From assembly GCA_963514095.1 (NCBI GenBank), contig CAUPSS010000009.1, positions 806,001 to 870,000 on the forward strand: a stretch of 64,000 bases of DNA, read 5' to 3'. Below are positions 37,010-48,440 of this stretch, piece by piece. Made by a program: the position numbers and the translations under genes. The stretch comes from Eutrigla gurnardus. Taxonomy: Eukaryota; Chordata; Actinopteri; Perciformes; Triglidae. Every line of letters starts with the position of its first letter. The stretch's first letter is position 1. The notes under the pieces are model-generated. The model did no database searches, was not told the DNA's origin, and saw nothing but the letters and a program-made list of their open reading frames with translations.

Positions 37010-39260
37010 ACATGTCTCCCTGTGATAGACTGGTTACCTGTCTGTCTCTACATGTCTCCCTGTGATAGACTGGTTACCTGTCTGTCTCCACATGTCTCCA
37101 TGTGATAGACTGGTTACCTGTCTGTCTCTACATGTCAGCCCTATGATAGACTGGTTACCTGTCTGTCTCTACATGTCAGCCCTGTGATAGACTGGTTACC
37201 TGTCGGTCTCTACATGTCTCCCTGTGATAGACTGGTTACCTGTCTGTCTCTACATGTCTCCCTGTGATAGACTGGTTACCTGTCTGTCTCCACATGTCTC
37301 CATGTGATAGACTGGTTACCTGTCTGTCTCTACATGTCAGCCCTATGATAGACTGGTTACCTGTCTGTCTCTACATGTCAGCCCTGTGATAGACTGGTTA
37401 CCTGTCTGTCTCTACATGTCAGCCCTGTGATAGACTGGTTACCTGTCTGTCTGTACATGTCTCCCTGTGATAGACTGGTTACCTGTCTGTCTCTACATGT
37501 CTCCCTGTGATAGACTGGTTACCTGTCTGTCTCTACATGTCTCCCTGTGATAGACTGGTCACCTGTCTGTCTCTACATGTCTCCCTGTGATAGACTGGTT
37601 ACCTGTCTGTCTTTACATGTCTCCCTGTGATAGACTGGTTACCTGTCTGTCTCTTCATGTCTCCCTGTGATAGACTGGTTACCTGTCTGTCTGTACATGT
37701 CCCCCTGTGATAGACTGGTTACCTGTCGGTCTCTACATGTCTCCCTGTGATAGACTGGTTACCTGTCTGTCTGTACATGTCTCCCTGTGATAGACTGGTT
37801 ACCTGTCTGTCTCTACATGTCTCCCTGTGATAGACTGGTTACCTGTCTGTCTCTACATGTCAGCCCTGTGATAGACTGGTTACCTGTCTGTCTCTACATG
37901 TCTCCCTGTGATAGACTGGTTACCTGTCTGTCTCTACATGTCTCCCTGTGATAGACTGGTCACCTGTCTGTCTCTACATGTCTCCCTGTGATAGACTGGT
38001 TACCTGTCTGTCTTTACATGTCTCCCTGTGATAGACTGGTTACCTGTCTGTCTCTACATGTCTCCCTGTGATAGACTGGTTACCTGTCTGTCTCTACATG
38101 TCTCCCTGTGATAGACTGGTTACCTGTCTGTCTCTACATGTCTCCCTGTGATAGACTGGTTACCTGTCTGTCTCTACATGTCTCCCTGTGATAGACTGGT
38201 TACCTGTCTGTCTCCACATGTCTCCATGTGATAGACTGGTTACCTGTCTGTCTCTACATGTCAGCCCTATGATAGACTGGTTACCTGTCTGTCTCTACAT
38301 GTCAGCCCTGTGATAGACTGGTTACCTGTCGGTCTCTATATGTCTCCCTGTGATAGACTGGTTACCTGTCTGTCTCTACATGTCTCCCTGTGATAGACTG
38401 GTTACCTGTCTGTCTCCATATGTCTCCATGTGATAGACTGGTTACCTGTCTGTCTCTACATGTCAGCCCTATGATAGACTGGTTACCTGTCTGTCTCTAC
38501 ATGTCAGCCCTGTGATAGACTGGTTACCTGTCTGTCTCTACATGTCAGCCCTGTGATAGACTGGTTACCTGTCTGTCTGTACATGTCTCCCTGTGATAGA
38601 CTGGTTACCTGTCTGTCTCTACATGTCTCCCTGTGATAGACTGGTTACCTGTCTGTCTCTACATGTCTCCCTGTGATAGACTGGTCACCTGTCTGTCTCT
38701 ACATGTCTCCCTGTGATAGACTGGTTACCTGTCTGTCTTTACATGTCTCCCTGTGATAGACTGGTTACCTGTCTGTCTCTTCATGTCTCCCTGTGATAGA
38801 CTGGTTACCTGTCTGTCTGTACATGTCCCCCTGTGATAGACTGGTTACCTGTCGGTCTCTACATGTCTCCCTGTGATAGACTGGTTACCTGTCTGTCTGT
38901 ACATGTCTCCCTGTGATAGACTGGTTACCTGTCTGTCTCTACATGTCTCCCTGTGATAGACTGGTTACCTGTCTGTCTCTACATGTCAGCCCTGTGATAG
39001 ACTGGTTACCTGTCTGTCTCTACATGTCTCCCTGTGATAGACTGGTTACCTGCCTGTCTCTACATGTCTCCCTGTGATAGACTGGTCACCTGTCTGTCTC
39101 TACATGTCTCCCTGTGATAGACTGGTTACCTGTCTGTCTTTACATGTCTCCCTGTGATAGACTGGTTACCTGTCTGTCTCTACATGTCTCCCTGTGATAG
39201 ACTGGTTACCTGTCTGTCTCTACATGTCTCCCTGTGATAGACTGGTTACTTGTCTGTCTC
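37010..39260. repeat. 1,126-bp tandem duplication (28 units)
   Basis: CTCCACATG 37,087 to 38,213, CTGTACATG 37,451 to 38,577 and CTTCATG 37,653 to 38,779, all at offset 1,126. The related region at 42-43 kb carries the segment once: 36,913 and 37,653 map to 41,822 and 42,562 at 4,909, while 39,360 maps to 43,143 at 3,783, and 4,909 minus 3,783 is 1,126. Private changes: CTCCATATG near 38,414, TGCCTGTC near 39,052, GGTTACTTG near 39,245. Confidence 0.88.
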
Positions 39261-39960
39261 TACATGTCCCCCTGTGATAGACTGGTTACCTGTCTGTCTC
39301 TACATGTCTCCCTGTGATAGACTGGTTACCTGTCTGTCTCTACATGTCCCCCTGTGATAGACAGGTTACCTGTCTGTCTCTACATGTTTCCCTGTGATAG
39401 ACTGGTTACCTGTCTGTCTCTACATGTCGGCCCCATGATAGACTGGTTACCTGTCTGTCTCTACATGTCTCCCTGTGATAGACTGGTTACCTGTCTGTCT
39501 CTACATGTCTCCCTGTGATAGACTGGTTACCTGTCTGTCTCTACATGTCGGCCCTGTGATAGACTGGTTACCTGTCTGTCTCTACATGTCAGCCCTGTGA
39601 TAGACTGGTTGCCTGTCTGTCTCTACATGTCAGCCCTGTGATAGACTGGTTACCTGTCTGTCTCTACATGTCTCCCTGTGATAGACTGGTTACCTGTCAG
39701 TCTCTACATGTCTCCCTGTGATAGACTGGTTACCTGTCTGTCTCTACATGTCTCCCTGTGATAGACTGGTTACCTGTCTGTCTCTACATGTCAGCCCTGT
39801 GATAGACTGGTCACCTGTCTGTCTCTACATGTCAGCCTGTGATAGACTGGTTACCTGTCTGTCTCTACATGTCAGCCCTGTGATAGACTGGTCACCTGTC
39901 TCTCTCTACATGTCAGCCCTGTGATAGACTGGTCACCTGTCTGTCTTTACATGTCTCCCT
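39260..39960. repeat. GACAGG/TTTCCCTG to CAGCCTG series
   Basis: This run has a GACAGG change at 39,360 followed by a TTTCCCTG box near 39,388, then CGGCCCCATG, CGGCCCTG, TCAGTC and CAGCCTG units. The same run recurs at offset 3,783 (43,143 onward), again near 44,514, and near 48,785. CAGCCTG is a 41-mer that has lost one C, so it measures 40 bp. Confidence 0.82.
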
Positions 39961-41685
39961 GTGATAGACTGGTTACCTGTCTGTCTCTACATGTCTCCCT
40001 GTGATAGACTGGTTACCTGTCTGTCTCTACATGTCAGCCCTGTGATAGACTGGTCACCTGTCTCTCTCTACATGTCAGCCCTGTGATAGACTGGTCACCT
40101 GTCTGTCTCTACATGTCAGCCCTGTGATAGACTGGTTACCTGTCTGTCTCTACATGTCTCCCTGTGATAGACTGGTTACCTGTCTGTCTCTAAATGTCGG
40201 CCCCGTGATAGACTGGTTACCTGTCTGTCTCTACATGTCTCCCTGTGATAGACTGGTTACCTGTCTGTCTCTACATGTCTCCCTGTGATAGACTGGTTAC
40301 CTGTCTGTCTCTACATGTCCCCCTGTGAAAGACTGGTTACCTGTCGGTCTCTACATGTCTCCCTGTGATAGACTGGTTACCTGTCTGTCTCTACATGTCT
40401 CCCTGTGATAGACTGGTTACCTGTCTGTCTCTACATGTCCCCCTGTGATAGACTGGTTACCTGTCTGTCTCTACATGTCTCCCTGTGATAGACTGGTCAC
40501 CTGTCTGTCTCTACATGTCTCCCTGTGATAGACTGGTTACCTGTCTGTCTTTACATGTCTCCCTGTGATAGACTGGTTACCTGTCTGTCTCTCCATGTCT
40601 CCCTGTGATAGACTGGTTACCTGTCTGTCTCTACATGTCTCCCTGTGATAGACTGGTTACCTGTCTGTCTCTACATGTCCCCCTGTGATAGACTGGTTAC
40701 CTGTCGGTCTCTACATGTCTCCATGTGATAGACTGGTTACCTGTCTGTCTCTACATGTCTCCCTGTGATAGACTGGTTAACTGTCTGTCTCTACATGTCA
40801 GCCCTGTGATAGACTGGTTACCTGTCTGTCTCTACATGTCTCCCTGTGATAGACTGGTTACCTGTCTGTCTCTACATGTCTCCCTGTGATAGACTGGTTA
40901 CCTGTCTGTCTCTACATGTCAGCCCTGTGATAGACTGGTCACCTGTCTCTCTCTACATGTCAGCCCTGTGATAGACTGGTCACCTGTCTGTCTCTACATG
41001 TCAGCCCTGTGATAGACTGGTTACCTGTCTGTCTCTACATGTCTCCCTGTGATAGACTGGTTACCTGTCTGTCTCTAAATGTCGGCCCCGTGATAGACTG
41101 GTTACCTGTCTGTCTCTACATGTCTCCCTGTGATAGACTGGTTACCTGTCTGTCTCTACATGTCTCCCTGTGATAGACTGGTTACCTGTCTGTCTCTACA
41201 TGTCCCCCTGTGAAAGACTGGTTACCTGTCGGTCTCTACATGTCTCCCTGTGATAGACTGGTTACCTGTCTGTCTCTACATGTCTCCCTGTGATAGACTG
41301 GTTACCTGTCTGTCTCTACATGTCCCCCTGTGATAGACTGGTTACCTGTCTGTCTCTACATGTCTCCCTGTGATAGACTGGTCACCTGTCTGTCTCTACA
41401 TGTCTCCCTGTGATAGACTGGTTACCTGTCTGTCTTTACATGTCTCCCTGTGATAGACTGGTTACCTGTCTGTCTCTCCATGTCTCCCTGTGATAGACTG
41501 GTTACCTGTCTGTCTCTACATGTCTCCCTGTGATAGACTGGTTACCTGTCTGTCTCTACATGTCCCCCTGTGATAGACTGGTTACCTGTCTGTCTCTACA
41601 TGTCTCCATGTGATAGACTGGTTACCTGTCTGTCTCTACATGTCTCCCTGTGATAGACTGGTTAACTGTCTGTCTCTACATGTCC
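39960..41685. repeat. 885-bp tandem duplication (22 units)
   Basis: CAGCCCTG 40,033 to 40,918, CTCTAAATG 40,191 to 41,076, GTGAAAGAC 40,325 to 41,210 and GTTAAC 40,776 to 41,661, all at offset 885 = 22 units with five 41-mers. The match starts after the CTTTACATG unit near 39,950 and stops after GTTAAC, where copy 1 reads CAGCCCTG and copy 2 CCCCCTG. One TCGGTC change near 40,704 is private to copy 1, and CTAGATGTC near 41,757 is private to the sequence just after copy 2. Confidence 0.9.
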
Positions 41686-42580
41686 CCCTGTGATAGACTG
41701 GTTACCTGTCTGTCTCTACATGTCTCCCTGTGATAGACTGGTTACCTGTCTGTCTCTAGATGTCGGCCCCGTGATAGACTGGTTACCTGTCTGTCTCTAC
41801 ATGTCTCCCTGTGATAGACTGGTTACATGTCTGTCTCTACATGTCTCCCTGTGATAGACTGGTTACCTGTCTGTCTCTACATGTCCCCCTGTGATAGACT
41901 GGTTACCTGTCGGTCTCTACATGTCTCCCTGTGATAGACTGGTTACCTGTCTGTCTCTACATGTCTCCCTGTGATAGACTGGTTACCTGTCTGTCTCCAC
42001 ATGTCTCCATGTGATAGACTGGTTACCTGTCTGTCTCTACATGTCAGCCCTATGATAGACTGGTTACCTGTCTGTCTCTACATGTCAGCCCTGTGATAGA
42101 CTGGTTACCTGTCGGTCTCTACATGTCTCCCTGTGATAGACTGGTTACCTGTCTGTCTCTACATGTCTCCCTGTGATAGACTGGTTACCTGTCTGTCTCC
42201 ACATGTCTCCATGTGATAGACTGGTTACCTGTCTGTCTCTACATGTCAGCCCTATGATAGACTGGTTACCTGTCTGTCTCTACATGTCAGCCCTGTGATA
42301 GACTGGTTACCTGTCTGTCTCTACATGTCAGCCCTGTGATAGACTGGTTACCTGTCTGTCTGTACATGTCTCCCTGTGATAGACTGGTTACCTGTCTGTC
42401 TCTACATGTCTCCCTGTGATAGACTGGTTACCTGTCTGTCTCTACATGTCTCCCTGTGATAGACTGGTCACCTGTCTGTCTCTACATGTCTCCCTGTGAT
42501 AGACTGGTTACCTGTCTGTCTTTACATGTCTCCCTGTGATAGACTGGTTACCTGTCTGTCTCTTCATGTCTCCCTGTGAT
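41686..42580. repeat. Array segment matching 36.8-37.6 kb at offset 4,909
   Basis: The unit order follows 36.8-37.6 kb: GTTACATG 36,913 to 41,822 and CTTCATG 37,653 to 42,562. It contains the 202-bp doubling of the TCGGTC to CAGCCCTG series. A private CTATACATG change lies near 42,681, just after it. Confidence 0.8.
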
Positions 42581-45290
42581 AGACTGGTTACCTGTCTGTC
42601 TGTACATGTCCCCCTGTGATAGACTGGTTACCTGTCGGTCTCTACATGTCTCCCTGTGATAGACTGGTTACCTGTCTGTCTATACATGTCTCCCTGTGAT
42701 AGACTGGTTACCTGTCTGTCTCTACATGTCTCCCTGTGATAGACTGGTTACCTGTCTGTCTCTACATGTCAGCCCTGTGATAGACTGGTTACCTGTCTGT
42801 CTCTACATGTCTCCCTGTGATAGACTGGTTACCTGTCTGTCTCTACATGTCTCCCTGTGATAGACTGGTCACCTGTCTGTCTCTACATGTCTCCCTGTGA
42901 TAGACTGGTTACCTGTCTGTCTTTACATGTCTCCCTGTGATAGACTGGTTACCTGTCTGTCTCTACATGTCTCCCTGTGATAGACTGGTTACCTGTCTGT
43001 CTCTACATGTCTCCCTGTGATAGACTGGTTACCTGTCTGTCTCTACATGTCCCCCTGTGATAGACTGGTTACCTGTCTGTCTCTACATGTCTCCCTGTGA
43101 TAGACTGGTTACCTGTCTGTCTCTACATGTCCCCCTGTGATAGACAGGTTACCTGTCTGTCTCTACATGTTTCCCTGTGATAGACTGGTTACCTGTCTGT
43201 CTCTACATGTCGGCCCCATGATAGACTGGTTACCTGTCTGTCTCTACATGTCTCCCTGTGATAGACTGGTTACCTGTCTGTCTCTACATGTCTCCCTGTG
43301 ATAGACTGGTTACCTGTCTGTCTCTACATGTCGGCCCTGTGATAGACTGGTTACCTGTCTGTCTCTACATGTCAGCCCTGTGATAGACTGGTTGCCTGTC
43401 TGTCTCTACATGTCAGCCCTGTGATAGACTGGTTACCTGTCTGTCTCTACATGTCTCCCTGTGATAGACTGGTTACCTGTCAGTCTCTACATGTCTCCCT
43501 GTGATAGACTGGTTATTTTTCTGTCTCTACATGTCTCCCTGTGATAGACTGGTTACCTGTCTGTCTCTACATGTCAGCCCTGTGATAGACTGGTCACCTG
43601 TCTGTCTCTACATGTCAGCCTGTGATAGACTGGTTACCTGTCTGTCTCTACATGTCAGCCCTGTGATAGACTGGTCACCTGTCTCTCTCTACATGTCAGC
43701 CCTGTGATAGACTGGTCACCTGTCTGTCTTTACATGTCTCCCTGTGATAGACTGGTTACCTGTCTGTCTCTACATGTCTCCCTGTGATAGACTGGTTACC
43801 TGTCTGTCTCTACATGTCAGCCCTGTGATAGACTGGTCACCTGTCTCTCTCTACATGTCAGCCCTGTGATAGACTGGTCACCTGTCTGTCTCTACATGTC
43901 AGCCCTGTGATAGACTGGTTACCTGTCTGTCTCTACATGTCTCCCTGTGATAGACTGGTTACCTGTCTGTCTGTACATGTCCCCCTGTGATAGACTGGTT
44001 ACCTGTCGGTCTCTACATGTCTCCCTGTGATAGACTGGTTACCTGTCTGTCTGTACATGTCTCCCTGTGATAGACTGGTTACCTGTCTGTCTCTACATGT
44101 CTCCCTGTGATAGACTGGTTACCTGTCTGTCTCTACATGTCAGCCCTGTGATAGACTGGTTACCTGTCTGTCTCTACATGTCTCCCTGTGATAGACTGGT
44201 TACCTGTCTGTCTCTACATGTCTCCCTGTGATAGACTGGTCACCTGTCTGTCTCTACATGTCTCCCTGTGATAGACTGGTTACCTGTCTGTCTTTACATG
44301 TCTCCCTGTGATAGACTGGTTACCTGTCTGTCTCTACATGTCTCCCTGTGATAGACTGGTTACCTGTCTGTCTCTACATGTCTCCCTGTGATAGACTGGT
44401 TACCTGTCTGTCTCTACATGTCCCCCTGTGATAGACTGGTTACCTGTCTGTCTCTACATGTCTCCCTGTGATAGACTGGTTACCTGTCTGTCTCTACATG
44501 TCCCCCTGTGATAGACAGGTTACCTGTCTGTCTCTACATGTTTCCCTGTGATAGACTGGTTACCTGTCTGTCTCTACATGTCGGCCCCATGATAGACTGG
44601 TTACCTGTCTGTCTCTACATGTCTCCCTGTGATAGACTGGTTACCTGTCTGTCTCTACATGTCGGCCCTGTGATAGACTGGTTACCTGTCTGTCTCTACA
44701 TGTCAGCCCTGTGATAGACTGGTTGCCTGTCTGTCTCTACATGTCAGCCCTGTGATGGACTGGTTACCTGTCTGTCTCTACATGTCTCCCTGTGATAGAC
44801 TGGTTACCTGTCAGTCTCTACATGTCTCCCTGTGATAGACTGGTTACCTGTCTGTCTCTACATGTCTCCCTGTGATAGACTGGTTACCTGTCTGTCTCTA
44901 CATGTCAGCCCTGTGATAGACTGGTCACCTGTCTGTCTCTACATGTCAGCCTGTGATAGACTGGTTACCTGTCTGTCTCTACATGTCAGCCCTGTGATAG
45001 ACTGGTCACCTGTCTCTCTCTACATGTCAGCCCTGTGATAGACTGGTCACCTGTCTGTCTTTACATGTCTCCCTGTGATAGACTGGTTACCTGTCTGTCT
45101 CTACATGTCTCCCTGTGATAGACTGGTTACCTGTCTGTCTCTACATGTCAGCCCTGTGATAGACTGGTCACCTGTCTCTCTCTACATGTCAGCCCTGTGA
45201 TAGACTGGTCACCTGTCTGTCTCTACATGTCAGCCCTGTGATAGACTGGTTACCTGTCTGTCTCTACATGTCTCCCTGTGATAGACTGGT
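42580..45290. repeat. 1,371/1,331-bp tandem duplication (34 and 33 units)
   Basis: CTGTACATG 42,600 to 43,971 and GACAGG 43,143 to 44,514 lie at offset 1,371. The TCAGTC to CAGCCTG series near 43,500 recurs near 44,832 at offset 1,331. One TCTCCCTG unit of 40 bp is missing near 44,640 in copy 2. Copy 1 has a private TTATTTTTCTG change near 43,513; copy 2 has GTGATGGAC near 44,755, also seen at 10,955 and 49,026. The match ends near 45,290, where copy 2 continues into CTCTAAATG instead of CTGTACATG. Confidence 0.88.
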
Positions 45291-48200
45291 TACCTGTCTG
45301 TCTCTAAATGTCGGCCCCGTGATAGACTGGTTACCTGTCTGTCTCTACATGTCTCCCTGTGATAGACTGGTTACCTGTCTGTCTCTACATGTCTCCCTGT
45401 GATAGACTGGTTACCTGTCTGTCTCTACATGTCCCCCTGTGAAAGACTGGTTACCTGTCTGTCTCTACATGTCTCCCTGTGATAGACTGGTTACCTGTCT
45501 GTCTCTACATGTCTCCCTGTGATAGACTGGTTACCTGTCTGTCTCTACATGTCCCCCTGTGATAGACTGGTTACCTGTCTGTCTCTACATGTCTCCCTGT
45601 GATAGACTGGTCACCTGTCTGTCTCTACATGTCTCCCTGTGATAGACTGGTTACCTGTCTGTCTTTACATGTCTCCCTGTGATAGACTGGTTACCTGTCT
45701 GTCTCTCCATGTCTCCCTGTGATAGACTGGTTACCTGTCTGTCTCTACATGTCTCCCTGTGATAGACTGGTTACCTGTCTGTCTCTACATGTCCCCCTGT
45801 GATAGACTGGTTACCTGTCTGTCTCTACATGTCTCCATGTGATAGACTGGTTACCTGTCTGTCTCTACATGTCTCCCTGTGATAGACTGGTTAACTGTCT
45901 GTCTCTACATGTCCCCCTGTGATAGACTGGTTACCTGTCTGTCTCTACATGTCTCCCTGTGATAGACTGGTTACCTGTCTGTCTCTACATGTTGGCCCCG
46001 TGATAGACTGGTTACCTGTCTGTCTCTACATGTCTCCCTGTGATAGACTGGTTACCTGTCTGTCTCTACATGTCTCCCTGTGATAGACTGGTTACCTGTC
46101 TGTCTCTACATGTCCCCCTGTGATAGACTGGTTACCTGTCGGTCTCTACATGTCTCCCTGTGATAGACTGGTTACCTGTCTGTCTCTACATGTCTCCCTG
46201 TGATAGACTGGTTACCTGTCTGTCTCCACATGTCTCCATGTGATAGACTGGTTACCTGTCTGTCTCTACATGTCAGCCCTATGATAGACTGGTTACCTGT
46301 CTGTCTCTACATGTCGGCCCTGTGATAGACTGGTTACCTGTCTGTCTCTACATGTCAGCCCTGTGATAGACTGGTTGCCTGTCTGTCTCCACATGTCAGC
46401 CCTGTGATAGACTGGTTACCTGTCTGTCTCTACATGTCTCCCTGTGATAGACTGGTTACCTGTCAGTCTCTACATGTCTCCCTGTGATAGACTGGTTACC
46501 TGTCTGTCTCTACATGTCTCCCTGTGATAGACTGGTTACCTGTCTGTCTCTACATGTCAGCCCTGTGATAGACTGGTCACCTGTCTGTCTCTACATGTCA
46601 GCCCTGTGATAGACTGGTTACCTGTCTGTCTCTACATGTCTCCCTGTGATAGACTGGTTACCTGTCTGTCTCTACATGTCCCCCTGTGATAGACTGGTTA
46701 CCTGTCTGTCTCTACATGTCTCCCTGTGATAGACTGGTCACCTGTCTGTCTCTACATGTCTCCCTGTGATAGACTGGTTACCTGTCTGTCTTTACATGTC
46801 TCCCTGTGATAGACTGGTTACCTGTCTGTCTCTCCATGTCTCCCTGTGATAGACTGGTTACCTGTCTGTCTCTACATGTCTCCCTGTGATAGACTGGTTA
46901 CCTGTCTGTCTCTACATGTCCCCCTGTGATAGACTGGTTACCTGTCTGTCTCTACATGTCTCCATGTGATAGACTGGTTACCTGTCTGTCTCTACATGTC
47001 TCCCTGTGATAGACTGGTTAACTGTCTGTCTCTACATGTCCCCCTGTGATAGACTGGTTACCTGTCTGTCTCTACATGTCTCCCTGTGATAGACTGGTTA
47101 CCTGTCTGTCTCTACATGTCGGCCCCGTGATAGACTGGTTACCTGTCTGTCTCTACATGTCTCCCTGTGATAGACTGGTTACCTGTCTGTCTCTACATGT
47201 CTCCCTGTGATAGACTGGTTACCTGTCTGTCTCTACATGTCCCCCTGTGATAGACTGGTTACCTGTCGGTCTCTACATGTCTCCCTGTGATAGACTGGTT
47301 ACCTGTCTGTCTCTACATGTCTCCCTGTGATAGACTGGTTACCTGTCTGTCTCCACATGTCTCCATGTGATAGACTGGTTACCTGTCTGTCTCTACATGT
47401 CAGCCCTATGATAGACTGGTTACCTGTCTGTCTCTACATGTCGGCCCTGTGATAGACTGGTTACCTGTCTGTCTCTACATGTCAGCCCTGTGATAGACTG
47501 GTTGCCTGTCTGTCTCCACATGTCAGCCCTGTGATAGACTGGTTACCTGTCTGTCTCTACATGTCTCCCTGTGATAGACTGGTTACCTGTCAGTCTCTAC
47601 ATGTCTCCCTGTGATAGACTGGTTACCTGTCTGTCTCTACATGTCTCCCTGTGATAGACTGGTTACCTGTCTGTCTCTACATGTCAGCCCTGTGATAGAC
47701 TGGTCACCTGTCTGTCTCTACATGTCAGCCTGTGATAGACTGGTTACCTGTCTGTCTCTACATGTCAGCCCTGTGATAGACTGGTCACCTGTCTCTCTCT
47801 ACATGTCAGCCCTGTGATAGACTGGTTACCTGTCTGTCTCTACATGTCAGCCCTGTGATAGACTGGTTACCTGTCTGTCTCTACATGTCCCCCTGTGATA
47901 GACTGGTTACCTGTCGGTCTCTACATGTCTCCCTGTGATAGACTGGTTACCTGTCTGTCTCTACATGTCTCCCTGTGATAGACTGGTTACGTGTCTGTCT
48001 CCACATGTCTCCATGTGATAGACTGGTTACCTGTCTGTCTCTACATGTCAGCCCTATGATAGACTGGTTACCTGTCTGTCTCTACATGTCAGCCCTGTGA
48101 TAGACTGGTTACCTGTCTGTCTCTACATGTCAGCCCTGTGATAGACTGGTTACCTGTCTGTCTGTACATGTCTCCCTGTGATAGACTGGTTACCTGTCTG

Positions 48201-48440
48201 TCTCTACATGTCTCCCTGTGATAGACTGGTTACCTGTCTGTCTCTAAATGTCAGCCCTGTGATAGACTGGTTACCTGTCTGTCTCTACATGTCTCCCTGT
48301 GATAGACTGGTTACCTGTCTGTCTCTACATGTCTCCCTGTGATAGACTGGTCACCTGTCTGTCTCTACATGTCTCCCTGTGATAGACTGGTTACCTGTCT
48401 GTCTTTACATGTCTCCCTGTGATAGACTGGTTGCCTGTCT
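44170..48440. repeat. 4,271-bp tandem block, copy 1 (about 106 units)
   Basis: It aligns with 48,441 onward at offset 4,271: CTTTACATG 44,293 to 48,564, GACAGG 44,514 to 48,785, CTCTAAATG 45,305 to 49,576, GTTAAC 45,890 to 50,161 and 47,017 to 51,288, GTTGGCCCC 45,991 to 50,262. 4,271 fits 106 units with thirty-one 41-mers. I saw only a handful of single-base differences between the copies, which indicates a recent event. An older 1,127-bp tandem lies inside it. Confidence 0.92.
45550..47735. repeat. 1,127-bp tandem duplication (28 units)
   Basis: GTTAAC 45,890 to 47,017, CGGCCCTG 46,313 to 47,440 and the CTCCACATG-plus-CAGCCCTG unit near 46,388 to 47,515, all at offset 1,127. It is present in both copies of the 4,271-bp block (50,161 and 51,288), so it occurred first. 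The GTTGGCCCC variant at 45,991 is in the first half only; the second half keeps GTCGGCCCC. Confidence 0.9.
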
